A model generated the notes under the pieces. It was not told where the DNA came from and did no database searches. It saw only the letters and a list, made by a program, of their open reading frames with translations. The position numbers were made by a program, and so were the translations under genes. A DNA stretch of 50,218 nt from Hyphococcus sp. (GTDB lineage Bacteria; Pseudomonadota; Alphaproteobacteria; Caulobacterales; Parvularculaceae): assembly GCA_021604585.1 (NCBI GenBank), contig BQJG01000022.1, positions 1-50,218 on the forward strand, given 5' to 3'. Shown one piece after another: positions 28,577-36,749 of this stretch. Each line of letters begins with the position of its first letter. The first letter of the stretch is position 1.

Positions 28577-31039
28577 GTGGAGAGCGTTAAAATCGCTATT
28601 GTCGGCTCCGGTCCCGCCGGGCTGAGTGCGGCGGGCCGTGCGGCCGCCCGAGGCATCTCTCATGTCCTCCTGGAAAAAGCCCCCCACCTCTCCGACACGA
28701 TCTACAAATATCAGCGCGGCAAATACATTATGTCGACGCCAGACCAGTTGCCGATCCGGTCCGATATCGCCTTTAATGCCGGCTCGCGCGAGAGCATCAT
28801 TGATCGCTGGGATCAGGATGCTGACAGTCTTAAGATCAACATCAAACGCAATGCCGACGTCACCGCGATCAATGGCTCGCGCGGCGCTTTTCAGATCAGC
28901 CTTGCGAATGGCGAATCCGTTAAAGCTGACTATGTCATTCTCGCCGTCGGCGTGCAGGGCAACCCGAACAAACTCAAAAACCCGGGAACAGACCAGCCTT
29001 TCGTACAATACCAACTTGACGATCCAAAAGAGTTTTACGACGAGAATATCATCATCATTGGAGGCGGTGACGCGGCCATTGAAAATGCGCTCGGCGTCGC
29101 CAATCCCGACCAAGGCAATATTGTAACCTTGCTTCAACGCGCGGACGGTTTTCCGCGAGCGAAGGAGGCAAACGCCCAGGCGCTTTACAAAGCGCGTGAC
29201 GAGGGCCGCCTCGATTTCATCACCGAGTCATCCCTCATACGGATTGAACGCGGCGGTTCAGGCGAAAGCCTGTGGGTCGCCGTCGTCGACACCAAAGACG
29301 GCGAAGCGAGGCTTCCCTGCGACCGCATCATTGCGCGGCTCGGCGCCGCGCCGCCACGGAAGTTTGTCGAAGCCGCAGGCGTCGAGTTCACTGGCCCCGA
29401 CCGGGAGGCGTTTCCAGTTCTGACGCCGCAATACGAAACCACCGTTCCGGGGCTTTATGTCATCGGCGCTCTGGCAGGCTTTCCGCTGATTAAGCATTGC
29501 ATGAATCAAGGCCATGATGTCGTCGAGTTTATCTCAGGCAATCGTGACCTGCAGCCGCCGGACACGCCGCTTCTCGAAGCCCTCTTTGATCAAGCGCCGG
29601 TTCGGCGCAGCGTTGATGAATGGCTGGAGCATATTCGCAGCACTGTTGACGTGCTTAGCGATGTCTCTGCCTTGCAGATGCGCGAATTCCTGCTCGGCTC
29701 GAACATACATTTCAAGAAACGCGGCGAGGTTATCGTCAATCGCAACGACACTGGTTCTTCCATTTTCGCTATTGTCGACGGGTCGGTAGCAGTGGAGATC
29801 GATCCAAAGAACACGCGAGTTACTGTGCCTATCACAAAAGGCAATATCTTCGGCGAGCTCGGACTAATTTCCGGACGGCGGCGCACAGCCACGGTGCGCG
29901 CCGCAGAGCCCGCCATGCTGCTAGAAATTCCGCGCAATGCAACACTAAAACTGATGGCGTCGGTGCCCGGCGTCAAACGCCGCATGGATCGCATTTCCAC
30001 TGAGCGCCAAGTCGGACAGATCTTTGGGCAGCTTTTACCACGCCGGGCCATCGATGAAATTCTCAATTCGGCGGAAATTATTGCGGTAAAGTCTGGCGAC
30101 GCCATCATTCAAGAGGGCGAACGTTCAACCGATATATACATCATCCGCTCAGGCAGCGTCGTCGTTGAAAAACGTATTGGCGGTAAGGACGTTTTCCTCT
30201 CTTATGTGCTTGCGGGCAATTACGTCGGCGAGATGTCGCTTTTCTATGACGGCTTGCGCACCGCGACGGTGCGCGCGGCGATTAAATCGGAAGTTGTGCG
30301 CCTGCCCGGCGCCATTTTTGAGCGCATACTCGGCGCCAACCCGGATCTTTATCGCGCAGTGGAACAACTGGTCGCATCGCGGCGAAAACTGAACGACTAT
30401 GTTGAGGCAAAGCGTGAGAGCTTCTCCTCCGTCGTCGACATGCACACCTCGATTGCGCGGTTCCTGCTCGAAGAAGAAGGCTTGTCCGAGGCGACTGATG
30501 CGCTTGTTATTGACGAAACGCTCTGCATTGGCTGCGATAATTGCGAAAAGGCCTGCGCCGACATTCACGAAGGCATTTCGCGCCTCGACCGCGAAGCTGG
30601 AAATTCATACGCCTATATTCACGTGCCCACATCTTGTCGCCACTGCGAGCACCCCCATTGCATGACCGACTGTCCGCCGGACGCAATCCATCGCGGCCCT
30701 GACGGCGAGGTCTTCATCGACGAGAAATGCATCGGTTGCGGCAATTGCCAGCGTTATTGCCCATATGGCGTCATTCAGATGGCGGCCGTGCCGCCGGAAA
30801 AACCGAGCTTATTGTCATGGATGTTTTTCGGCGCCGGACCGGGGCCGGGCGAACCGGACAAGGATTGGATTGCGAAAACGCGAAAGAAAGGCGACGAACC
30901 GCCGAAGCTCGCGGTTAAGTGCGATATGTGCTCCGGACTGAAGGGCGGGCCGGCATGCGTCCGCGCCTGCCCTACCGGCGCGGCAAAACGCATTTCACCG
31001 GACGAATATCTGTCGCTGGCAACAGATGGGAAATCGTAG
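28577..31039 (+). CDS. FAD oxidoreductase-(cNMP-binding)2-4x[4Fe-4S] fusion protein
   Basis: A large cytoplasmic electron-transfer fusion. Residues about 1-320 form a pyridine nucleotide-disulfide-type flavoprotein (G-S-G-P-A-G-L-S for FAD, I-I-G-G-G-D-A-A for NAD(P)H) without the thioredoxin-reductase C-x-x-C. Two cyclic-nucleotide domains follow (about 368-470 and 491-600), each with the phosphate arginine (R-R-T-A-T-V; L-R-T-A-T-V). A HybA/DmsB-type ferredoxin region (about 645-800) has four cysteine clusters, starting C-I-G-C-D-N-C. I prefer the GTG at 28577 with GGGGA 6 bases upstream; an ATG at 28511 lacks a ribosome site. It is followed 4 bases later by a di-heme cytochrome b, a natural electron partner. 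Electron flow is probably between NAD(P)H and the membrane chain, gated by cNMP (inference). Confidence 0.88.
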   Translation: MESVKIAIVGSGPAGLSAAGRAAARGISHVLLEKAPHLSDTIYKYQRGKYIMSTPDQLPIRSDIAFNAGSRESIIDRWDQDADSLKINIKRNADVTAINGSRGAFQISLANGESVKADYVILAVGVQGNPNKLKNPGTDQPFVQYQLDDPKEFYDENIIIIGGGDAAIENALGVANPDQGNIVTLLQRADGFPRAKEANAQALYKARDEGRLDFITESSLIRIERGGSGESLWVAVVDTKDGEARLPCDRIIARLGAAPPRKFVEAAGVEFTGPDREAFPVLTPQYETTVPGLYVIGALAGFPLIKHCMNQGHDVVEFISGNRDLQPPDTPLLEALFDQAPVRRSVDEWLEHIRSTVDVLSDVSALQMREFLLGSNIHFKKRGEVIVNRNDTGSSIFAIVDGSVAVEIDPKNTRVTVPITKGNIFGELGLISGRRRTATVRAAEPAMLLEIPRNATLKLMASVPGVKRRMDRISTERQVGQIFGQLLPRRAIDEILNSAEIIAVKSGDAIIQEGERSTDIYIIRSGSVVVEKRIGGKDVFLSYVLAGNYVGEMSLFYDGLRTATVRAAIKSEVVRLPGAIFERILGANPDLYRAVEQLVASRRKLNDYVEAKRESFSSVVDMHTSIARFLLEEEGLSEATDALVIDETLCIGCDNCEKACADIHEGISRLDREAGNSYAYIHVPTSCRHCEHPHCMTDCPPDAIHRGPDGEVFIDEKCIGCGNCQRYCPYGVIQMAAVPPEKPSLLSWMFFGAGPGPGEPDKDWIAKTRKKGDEPPKLAVKCDMCSGLKGGPACVRACPTGAAKRISPDEYLSLATDGKS

Positions 31040-31043
31040 AGCC

Positions 31044-31916
31044 ATGGATCGCAACGATCATATGCGCACAAGCGGCCTGCCGATTTCGCATGAGGGCTTC
31101 ATCGCGCACAAAGGCTATCGCTATCTGAAACTGGCTGGCGTCGTCGTGATTGCTGCAATCGCGATATACCTGTTTGCCGATGTCAAGCTTAGACCCAATG
31201 GCGGCACCTGGTATGGCTACACGCTGGGAACGATCTCCGCATTGTTGATTGTCTGGCTGATGATGCTTGGCATTCGCAAGCGCGCCATGACGCCCGGCAA
31301 TTGGAGCCTGAAAGGGTGGACATCGGCGCATGTGTATCTGGGCTCGTCATTGCTTGTGCTGGCGACTCTGCACACGGGCTTTCAGTTCGGATTGAATGTT
31401 CACACGCTCGCCTATGTCATCATGGTGATCGTAATCCTGTCCGGTTTCATTGGCGTTTATTATTACTCCGCCGTTCCGCGCAAAATGAGTGACAACCGCG
31501 CCCATCGCAGCCAGAAGGATATGCTCGACGCCATTCGCGCACTGAACAATGAGCTTCGCGAAGCGGCCCGCCCGCTCGATCAGAAATATCTGAAAGATGT
31601 CACAAACGCGATCCGCAAGACAAAGGTTAAGCCGGGATTATTTATCTCGATCGACAGAGCGCAACGCCAATGCGCGACCACGCGCGCAGCCAACCGGTTG
31701 CGAAAGGCCATTTCAAAAGCGGAACCAGACATGCGGCGGCCGCTTGAAGCCGTCACCGCCATCCTTGAGCGAAAAGCGGCGCTTTTGTTGCGCACTCGCC
31801 GTCACATTCGCAGCAAAACTTTGCTGCAGCTATGGCTGTATATCCATGTGCCGTTATCGTTTGCACTCCTTGCCGCGCTGACGGCGCACATTATTTCCGT
31901 CTTCTTTTACTGGTGA
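31044..31916 (+). CDS. membrane di-heme cytochrome b-like protein
   Basis: A protein of about 290 residues with five predicted membrane segments: one near residue 30, one near 65, a pair at 100-145 and one at the C terminus. Two histidine pairs spaced H-x13-H occur in the third helix (H-V-Y-L-G ... T-L-H-T-G) and the last helix (I-H-V-P-L ... T-A-H-I), the arrangement that holds two stacked b hemes. A charged cytoplasmic helical stretch (about 155-255) separates them. It lies between the FAD/Fe-S fusion and the FHA-decaheme cytochrome in a tight operon, so it probably carries electrons across the inner membrane between them. An in-frame ATG 18 bases upstream, overlapping the previous gene, is the alternative start. 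No exact family recognised. Confidence 0.78.
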   Translation: MDRNDHMRTSGLPISHEGFIAHKGYRYLKLAGVVVIAAIAIYLFADVKLRPNGGTWYGYTLGTISALLIVWLMMLGIRKRAMTPGNWSLKGWTSAHVYLGSSLLVLATLHTGFQFGLNVHTLAYVIMVIVILSGFIGVYYYSAVPRKMSDNRAHRSQKDMLDAIRALNNELREAARPLDQKYLKDVTNAIRKTKVKPGLFISIDRAQRQCATTRAANRLRKAISKAEPDMRRPLEAVTAILERKAALLLRTRRHIRSKTLLQLWLYIHVPLSFALLAALTAHIISVFFYW

Positions 31917-31923
31917 GGCGGGA

Positions 31924-33750
31924 ATGGCGATAAGAGTAGAATTCATCAAAAAGCGTCCCGGCGGCCGCGTTACCGTCCGCCCGACATTGTACGAGAAAAA
32001 CGATGTCACGCTGGGACGCGCCACAGATTGCGACGTGTTTCTTGGCGATCTCCGCGTTGGTCTCTATCATGCGAGGCTGACACAAGTCTCCGAAAGTAAA
32101 GCGCGCATAGACGCCAATGGCGATCATCGCGTCCGCGTAGATGGCGCCCAAGTGCGCCGCCGTGAAATCGGCCTTAAAGACAACACGGTTATACGCATTG
32201 GTCCCTACAAACTCTTGCTCAGTCCGGCCGACAATCATGGCGATATGCTTATCACCATTGAACTGGTGGAGGAGCCGACTGCGGTTCGCGACAAGCGCAA
32301 CGAAGAGGCGATTTTTTCCATGCGTGGCTACGCACCGGACAAACGCGCGACAGCATGGATTTTGTTGACGATTATCACCGCAGTATTTTTAGCGATCCCC
32401 GTCATGCTGCATTTTCGCGCCAAAGACACAGATGTCTCCGATTTCTCTTCACAATTAGCAATCGCCACAAACCAGAATTGGCTTGCTGGCGGCATGTCGT
32501 CGTCGCACGCAAACCTCACCGCCGATTGCCGTGATTGTCACGTCAAGCCATTCATGCGAGTGATGGATGAAACCTGCATCAGTTGTCATGAAGACATGCG
32601 CGATCATGCGCAACCGGACGCCATGTTTGCAGCCTCGCCGCATCAGGACGGCGCCGGGAAATGGCTGGCGTCATTGCGCGAAGAACTCTCCATCCCAGAG
32701 GGACGCTGCGGCTCTTGTCATTTCGAGCATAATGGCCCGACCGGCGTCATTCCATCTGACTCACAACTTTGCGTGGACTGTCATACCTCGCTCGATCAGC
32801 ATTACACGGAAACCAAGCTGGTGAATGTTTCTGACTTCGCCCGCCGCCATCCGGAGTTCTCGCCCGCCATTGTGCTCGACCCTCAATCCGATCCAGTGAC
32901 GACGACCCGCATATCGCTGGTTAAACATCCAAAAGAACAAAACGGCCTGACCTTTCCGCATGATTTCCACCTGAAGGACGAGGAAGTCGCGCGCAAACTT
33001 GCGACGCTGCCGGCGAACCTCCGCGCGCGTTACGGCGCCGATCTCGATTGCGCTGATTGTCACCAGCCGGACGCTGCCGGCGCCCTGATCAAACCAATCG
33101 AGATGGAAACCCATTGCAGCGACTGTCACTCCCTCGCCTTCGCTGCAGATGAAAAGCAAACCCGCATGCTTCCCCATGGCGAACCGACGGAAGTGCGCCG
33201 CGTGCTCGAAGATTACTACCTCGCACAAGCGACAACCCTGCTGCTTGGCGACCAGCAAGCCGGCATACTTGACCGGCAATTGAGCGCCGACGCCCGCGCC
33301 CGCCGCGAACGCCTTCGCTCTCAAGCCTTCAAAGATGCGCGCAATAACACGGAAGCCATGGTCTCACGGATTTTCTCTGAAGACGGGATTTGCCGGAAAT
33401 GCCACGAGAATGAAGACCCCGCCGCGCGCGAAGACTTGCCCGAGCTGACGCCAGTGGTGTTAACGCAAAATTACCTGCCGAAAGCCCGGTTCAGCCATGC
33501 CGAACATATGACCGGTAATATTCCCTGCGCGTCCTGTCATCGCGCTGAAACATCCAGCAGTTCCGCCGATGTTTTGATGCCGTCGATCACCACATGCCGC
33601 GAGTGCCACGACGACCGGCCAGGCAAATCCGCCGCCGCTTCGGATTGCTTAACCTGCCACACATATCATGATGAGCCCCATGCAGGCCAAGATGGCGCAC
33701 CGCCCATGCAGCCGGCCCGGCTTCGCAAAACCAGCGGACGGACGCCATGA
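31924..33750 (+). CDS. FHA domain-transmembrane-decaheme cytochrome c fusion
   Basis: A 608-residue protein with an unusual layout. A cytoplasmic FHA-like domain (about 5-110, G31-R32 and H49) is followed by one membrane helix (about 139-160) and a periplasmic domain with ten C-x-x-C-H heme sites, from C-R-D-C-H about residue 201 to C-L-T-C-H near 577. The FHA serine of the usual S-x-x-H is glycine (G-L-Y-H), so phosphothreonine binding may be weakened. The cytochrome belongs to the cytochrome c3/c7-like multiheme type. It starts 7 bases after the cytochrome b gene and its end overlaps the next cytochrome by 4 bases. Probably receives or gives electrons at the periplasmic face; the FHA domain may link it to kinase signalling. 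Confidence 0.9.
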   Translation: MAIRVEFIKKRPGGRVTVRPTLYEKNDVTLGRATDCDVFLGDLRVGLYHARLTQVSESKARIDANGDHRVRVDGAQVRRREIGLKDNTVIRIGPYKLLLSPADNHGDMLITIELVEEPTAVRDKRNEEAIFSMRGYAPDKRATAWILLTIITAVFLAIPVMLHFRAKDTDVSDFSSQLAIATNQNWLAGGMSSSHANLTADCRDCHVKPFMRVMDETCISCHEDMRDHAQPDAMFAASPHQDGAGKWLASLREELSIPEGRCGSCHFEHNGPTGVIPSDSQLCVDCHTSLDQHYTETKLVNVSDFARRHPEFSPAIVLDPQSDPVTTTRISLVKHPKEQNGLTFPHDFHLKDEEVARKLATLPANLRARYGADLDCADCHQPDAAGALIKPIEMETHCSDCHSLAFAADEKQTRMLPHGEPTEVRRVLEDYYLAQATTLLLGDQQAGILDRQLSADARARRERLRSQAFKDARNNTEAMVSRIFSEDGICRKCHENEDPAAREDLPELTPVVLTQNYLPKARFSHAEHMTGNIPCASCHRAETSSSSADVLMPSITTCRECHDDRPGKSAAASDCLTCHTYHDEPHAGQDGAPPMQPARLRKTSGRTP

Positions 33751-35096
33751 CCCGACGATTGATCGCTATCCTGTCTGCCTTCGCCGCATTATTCGGCGCC
33801 GCTTCCGCACAGCAATGGGCCGCAGAATCCCATCCCTTGCCATTGAGTGACGGATTAATTCACACAGGCGTGCCGAGCTGTTCAACCGCCGGCTGCCATG
33901 GCGATCAGGTCAGCGGCGCCGGCGCCGGCCCTGTTGTCGGGCAAAACGAATATTTCCAATGGGCGTCGCGCGGCGAAAAGGGCGCGCATTCACGTGCCTA
34001 TGAAGCGCTGCTGTCACCGCATGGAAAGCGCATCGCCGCCAATCTCGGCATTGGTCCGGCGCATCAGTCAGCACAATGCCTCAATTGTCATGCGAACAAT
34101 GTTCCCGCAGCGAGACGCACGGAGCGTTTCCAGATTTCAGACGGCGTCGGCTGTGAATCCTGTCATGGCGGCGCGCAAAACTGGCTCGCCTTTCACCGCA
34201 TTGGCGCAGGGCATCAGCAAAATATAGAAGCCGGACTATTCCCAACCGACAATCCCGCCGCGCGAGCAGAACTTTGCATGAGCTGTCATCTCGGTTCAAG
34301 TTTTGAAAATCAGTTCGTCAGTCACCGGCTGATGGGCGCCGGTCATCCGCGCCTAAAGTTTGAACTTGATCTGTATACGACCATTCAACAGCACCATGTG
34401 GTCGATGATGATTATCACGCCCGAAAAACTGTTGCTCCCGGCGCACAGGTTTGGGCGATCGGACAGGCAATGGGCCTTGAGCGCACGCTTGAACTTTTGA
34501 TCGATAATAATACGGGCTCGGCAGGGGCCTTTCCGGAACTGGTCTTTTTCGACTGCCATGCGTGCCATCAACCAATTTCGGACAGCTCAGCCAATCTCAG
34601 CTGGCGGCCCAATCCGGGCCGGTCTCTTGGGCCTGGCGCGCCGATCCTCAACGACGCCAATTTAATCATGCTGCAAGCGGCAATGCGGGTGATTGACCCA
34701 GCCTTGGCTGAACAGCTGGAAAGCGAAGGACGCGTATTGCACGCAGCCTCGCAAAATAGCGGCGGCCAGTTCCGCCGCGCCGCCGAAACATTACGTAGCA
34801 CAGCGAGCGCCGCTACAGCGCGCATCCTCTCAACCGATCTTTCAAACCCGGCGACCACGCGCGCCATGCTTCGCGAGATCACCAGTGAACGGTTCGCCAA
34901 TCGTTACACAAATTACGCCGCCGCCGAACAGGCTTTGTTTGCGGTGCAACGCCTGACAGCAGCCACCGGCATGGCGAGTGCTGACGTCAAATCAGCCATC
35001 GAGAGGGCGAGCCGTGAGGCGCAAAGCCCATATTCTTACAACCAGAGCGCGTTTAAATCCGCGCTCGCCGAGGTCGCGGCGCTGACCGCGCCTTGA
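33747..35096 (+). CDS. pentaheme cytochrome c554-like protein
   Basis: A 449-residue periplasmic multiheme cytochrome. After a signal peptide (cleavage near A-S-A-Q) come five heme sites: an unusual C-x4-C-H (C-S-T-A-G-C-H, about residue 45), then C-L-N-C-H, C-E-S-C-H, C-M-S-C-H and C-H-A-C-H by about residue 275. Extra histidines (for example H-R-L-M-G-A-G-H-P-R) may be distal ligands. This pattern fits the cytochrome c554/c-prime family. The last third has no heme sites and is helical. It overlaps the FHA-decaheme gene by 4 bases (ATGA). Likely a soluble carrier across the periplasm. Confidence 0.88.
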   Translation: MTRRLIAILSAFAALFGAASAQQWAAESHPLPLSDGLIHTGVPSCSTAGCHGDQVSGAGAGPVVGQNEYFQWASRGEKGAHSRAYEALLSPHGKRIAANLGIGPAHQSAQCLNCHANNVPAARRTERFQISDGVGCESCHGGAQNWLAFHRIGAGHQQNIEAGLFPTDNPAARAELCMSCHLGSSFENQFVSHRLMGAGHPRLKFELDLYTTIQQHHVVDDDYHARKTVAPGAQVWAIGQAMGLERTLELLIDNNTGSAGAFPELVFFDCHACHQPISDSSANLSWRPNPGRSLGPGAPILNDANLIMLQAAMRVIDPALAEQLESEGRVLHAASQNSGGQFRRAAETLRSTASAATARILSTDLSNPATTRAMLREITSERFANRYTNYAAAEQALFAVQRLTAATGMASADVKSAIERASREAQSPYSYNQSAFKSALAEVAALTAP

Positions 35097-35194
35097 TGGG
35101 TGTTCGTAACATAGGCTTTGGGGACAGGCTGGCCTAGAGTGCATTCAGGGGAACCACGACGCCGAATAGGGTCTGGGGTATTGGGAGCGATAGT

Positions 35195-36706
35195 ATGTTT
35201 TGGCGTAAAAAATCCAGAGGTTCGTTAGAAGCCTCGCCACCAGTGGAAGCGTCATCGCCGCTCGAAAAGGCCCATCGCGATATGGGCGCGCAACTTGCGC
35301 GCAGCGCTTCTCAACCGGCAGCGCGCTTCGCAGTTGGCGGCGGCGCCGGGTCGCATGGCGCGGTGCGCGAAATCGATGAGTTCATGGACGGGCTGATGCG
35401 CCGCAACCCGCATGAACCGGAATTTCATCAGGCGGTGTTTGAGTTCGTCGAAACGGTCATGCCGTTTTATATGGACAGCAAAAAATATCGTGACGCGCGC
35501 ATCCTCGAACGCATGACTGAACCGGATCGGATCGTCAGCTTTCGCGTTGTCTGGGAAGACGATCATGGCGTGCCGCACGCCAATAAGGGCTACCGGGTGC
35601 AGTTCAACTCCTCCATGGGGCCTTATAAGGGCGGGCTTCGCTTCGACCCGAGCGTCAATCCCAGCATTTTGAAGTTTCTCGGCTTTGAACAGACATTCAA
35701 AAACGCCTTGACGCGCCTGCCCATGGGCGGCGGCAAAGGGGGCGCCAACTTCAACCCCAAAGGACGCTCAGACCGCGAGATCATGCGCTTTTGTCATTCA
35801 ATGATGACGGAGCTGCATCGGCATATCGGCGAAAGCGTCGATGTGCCGGCTGGCGATATTGGCGTCGGCGCTCGCGAGATCGGCTATCTCTTCGGCAAGT
35901 ACAAACAACTCGCGCATTTCTATACGGGCGGCGTCATCACCGGCAAGGGCCTTGCTTATGGCGGCAGTGAAATCCGCAAGGAAGCAACCGGCTACGGCGT
36001 TGTCGTCTACACTGAAGAAATGCTGAAAAAACACGGCAAGTCGATGAAGGGCAAAACTGTCGCCATTTCCGGTTCCGGCAATGTCGCCATCTACGCGGTG
36101 CAGCGTGCAATGCGTTTAGGCGCCAAAGTCGTAACGGTTTCCGACAGCCGGGGCTTTGCGCATGTGCCGAACGGCTTCACCGATGAGAACTTTGCTATCC
36201 TGCAGGACGTAAAGGAAAACCAGCGCGCCTCGCTCAGCGTCCTCGCCAGCGAAGCAAAAGGCGTCACGTATCACGCTGGAAAGAGCCCGTGGACCGTCCC
36301 CTGTCAGGTGGGGCTGCCCTGCGCCACGCAAAACGAAGTCGACGAACAGATGGCGCGTGTCATGGTCAAAAACGGCATCGAATGTCTGTCCGAGGGCGCG
36401 AACATGCCGCTCACCGCTCAGGCCGTTCACGTTCTTAAAGACGCAAATGTTCTGTTCGGCCCGGCCAAGGCCGCAAACGCCGGCGGCGTAGGCTGCTCAG
36501 GCCTCGAACAAGCACAAAACGCCCAACGCCTCAGCTGGAGCCGCGAACAGGTAGAGGCTGAATTGGAGCGAATCATGCGCTCTATTCACTCGCAATGCGT
36601 TGAATATGCGCCGGTCCGCAATGGCGTCGTCGACTATCAAGCGGGCGCGAACGTCGCCAGTTTCGCGCGCGTCGCCGATGCGATGGTCGCGTTCGGTTAT
36701 ATCTAG
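35195..36706 (+). CDS. gdhA: NADP-type glutamate dehydrogenase
   Basis: A 503-residue glutamate dehydrogenase of the hexameric 50-kDa type that interconverts 2-oxoglutarate plus ammonium and glutamate. Recognised by M-G-P-Y-K-G-G-L-R-F, P-M-G-G-G-K-G-G (substrate lysine), D-V-P-A-G-D-I-G-V-G (catalytic aspartate), the K-G-L-A-Y-G-G-S-x-I-R-x-E-A-T-G-Y-G block, and dinucleotide motif G-S-G-N-V-A. It is about 55 residues longer than E. coli GdhA at the N terminus, with a K/R/S/A-rich tail. The ATG has GGGAG upstream. It stands between the two halves of the cytochrome cluster, 98 bases after the pentaheme gene; whether it shares their function is unclear. Confidence 0.95.
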   Translation: MFWRKKSRGSLEASPPVEASSPLEKAHRDMGAQLARSASQPAARFAVGGGAGSHGAVREIDEFMDGLMRRNPHEPEFHQAVFEFVETVMPFYMDSKKYRDARILERMTEPDRIVSFRVVWEDDHGVPHANKGYRVQFNSSMGPYKGGLRFDPSVNPSILKFLGFEQTFKNALTRLPMGGGKGGANFNPKGRSDREIMRFCHSMMTELHRHIGESVDVPAGDIGVGAREIGYLFGKYKQLAHFYTGGVITGKGLAYGGSEIRKEATGYGVVVYTEEMLKKHGKSMKGKTVAISGSGNVAIYAVQRAMRLGAKVVTVSDSRGFAHVPNGFTDENFAILQDVKENQRASLSVLASEAKGVTYHAGKSPWTVPCQVGLPCATQNEVDEQMARVMVKNGIECLSEGANMPLTAQAVHVLKDANVLFGPAKAANAGGVGCSGLEQAQNAQRLSWSREQVEAELERIMRSIHSQCVEYAPVRNGVVDYQAGANVASFARVADAMVAFGYI

Positions 36707-36749
36707 GGTTGGGTAAGCAGCTGTGCGACTTCGGGGTGAGACACCAGCA

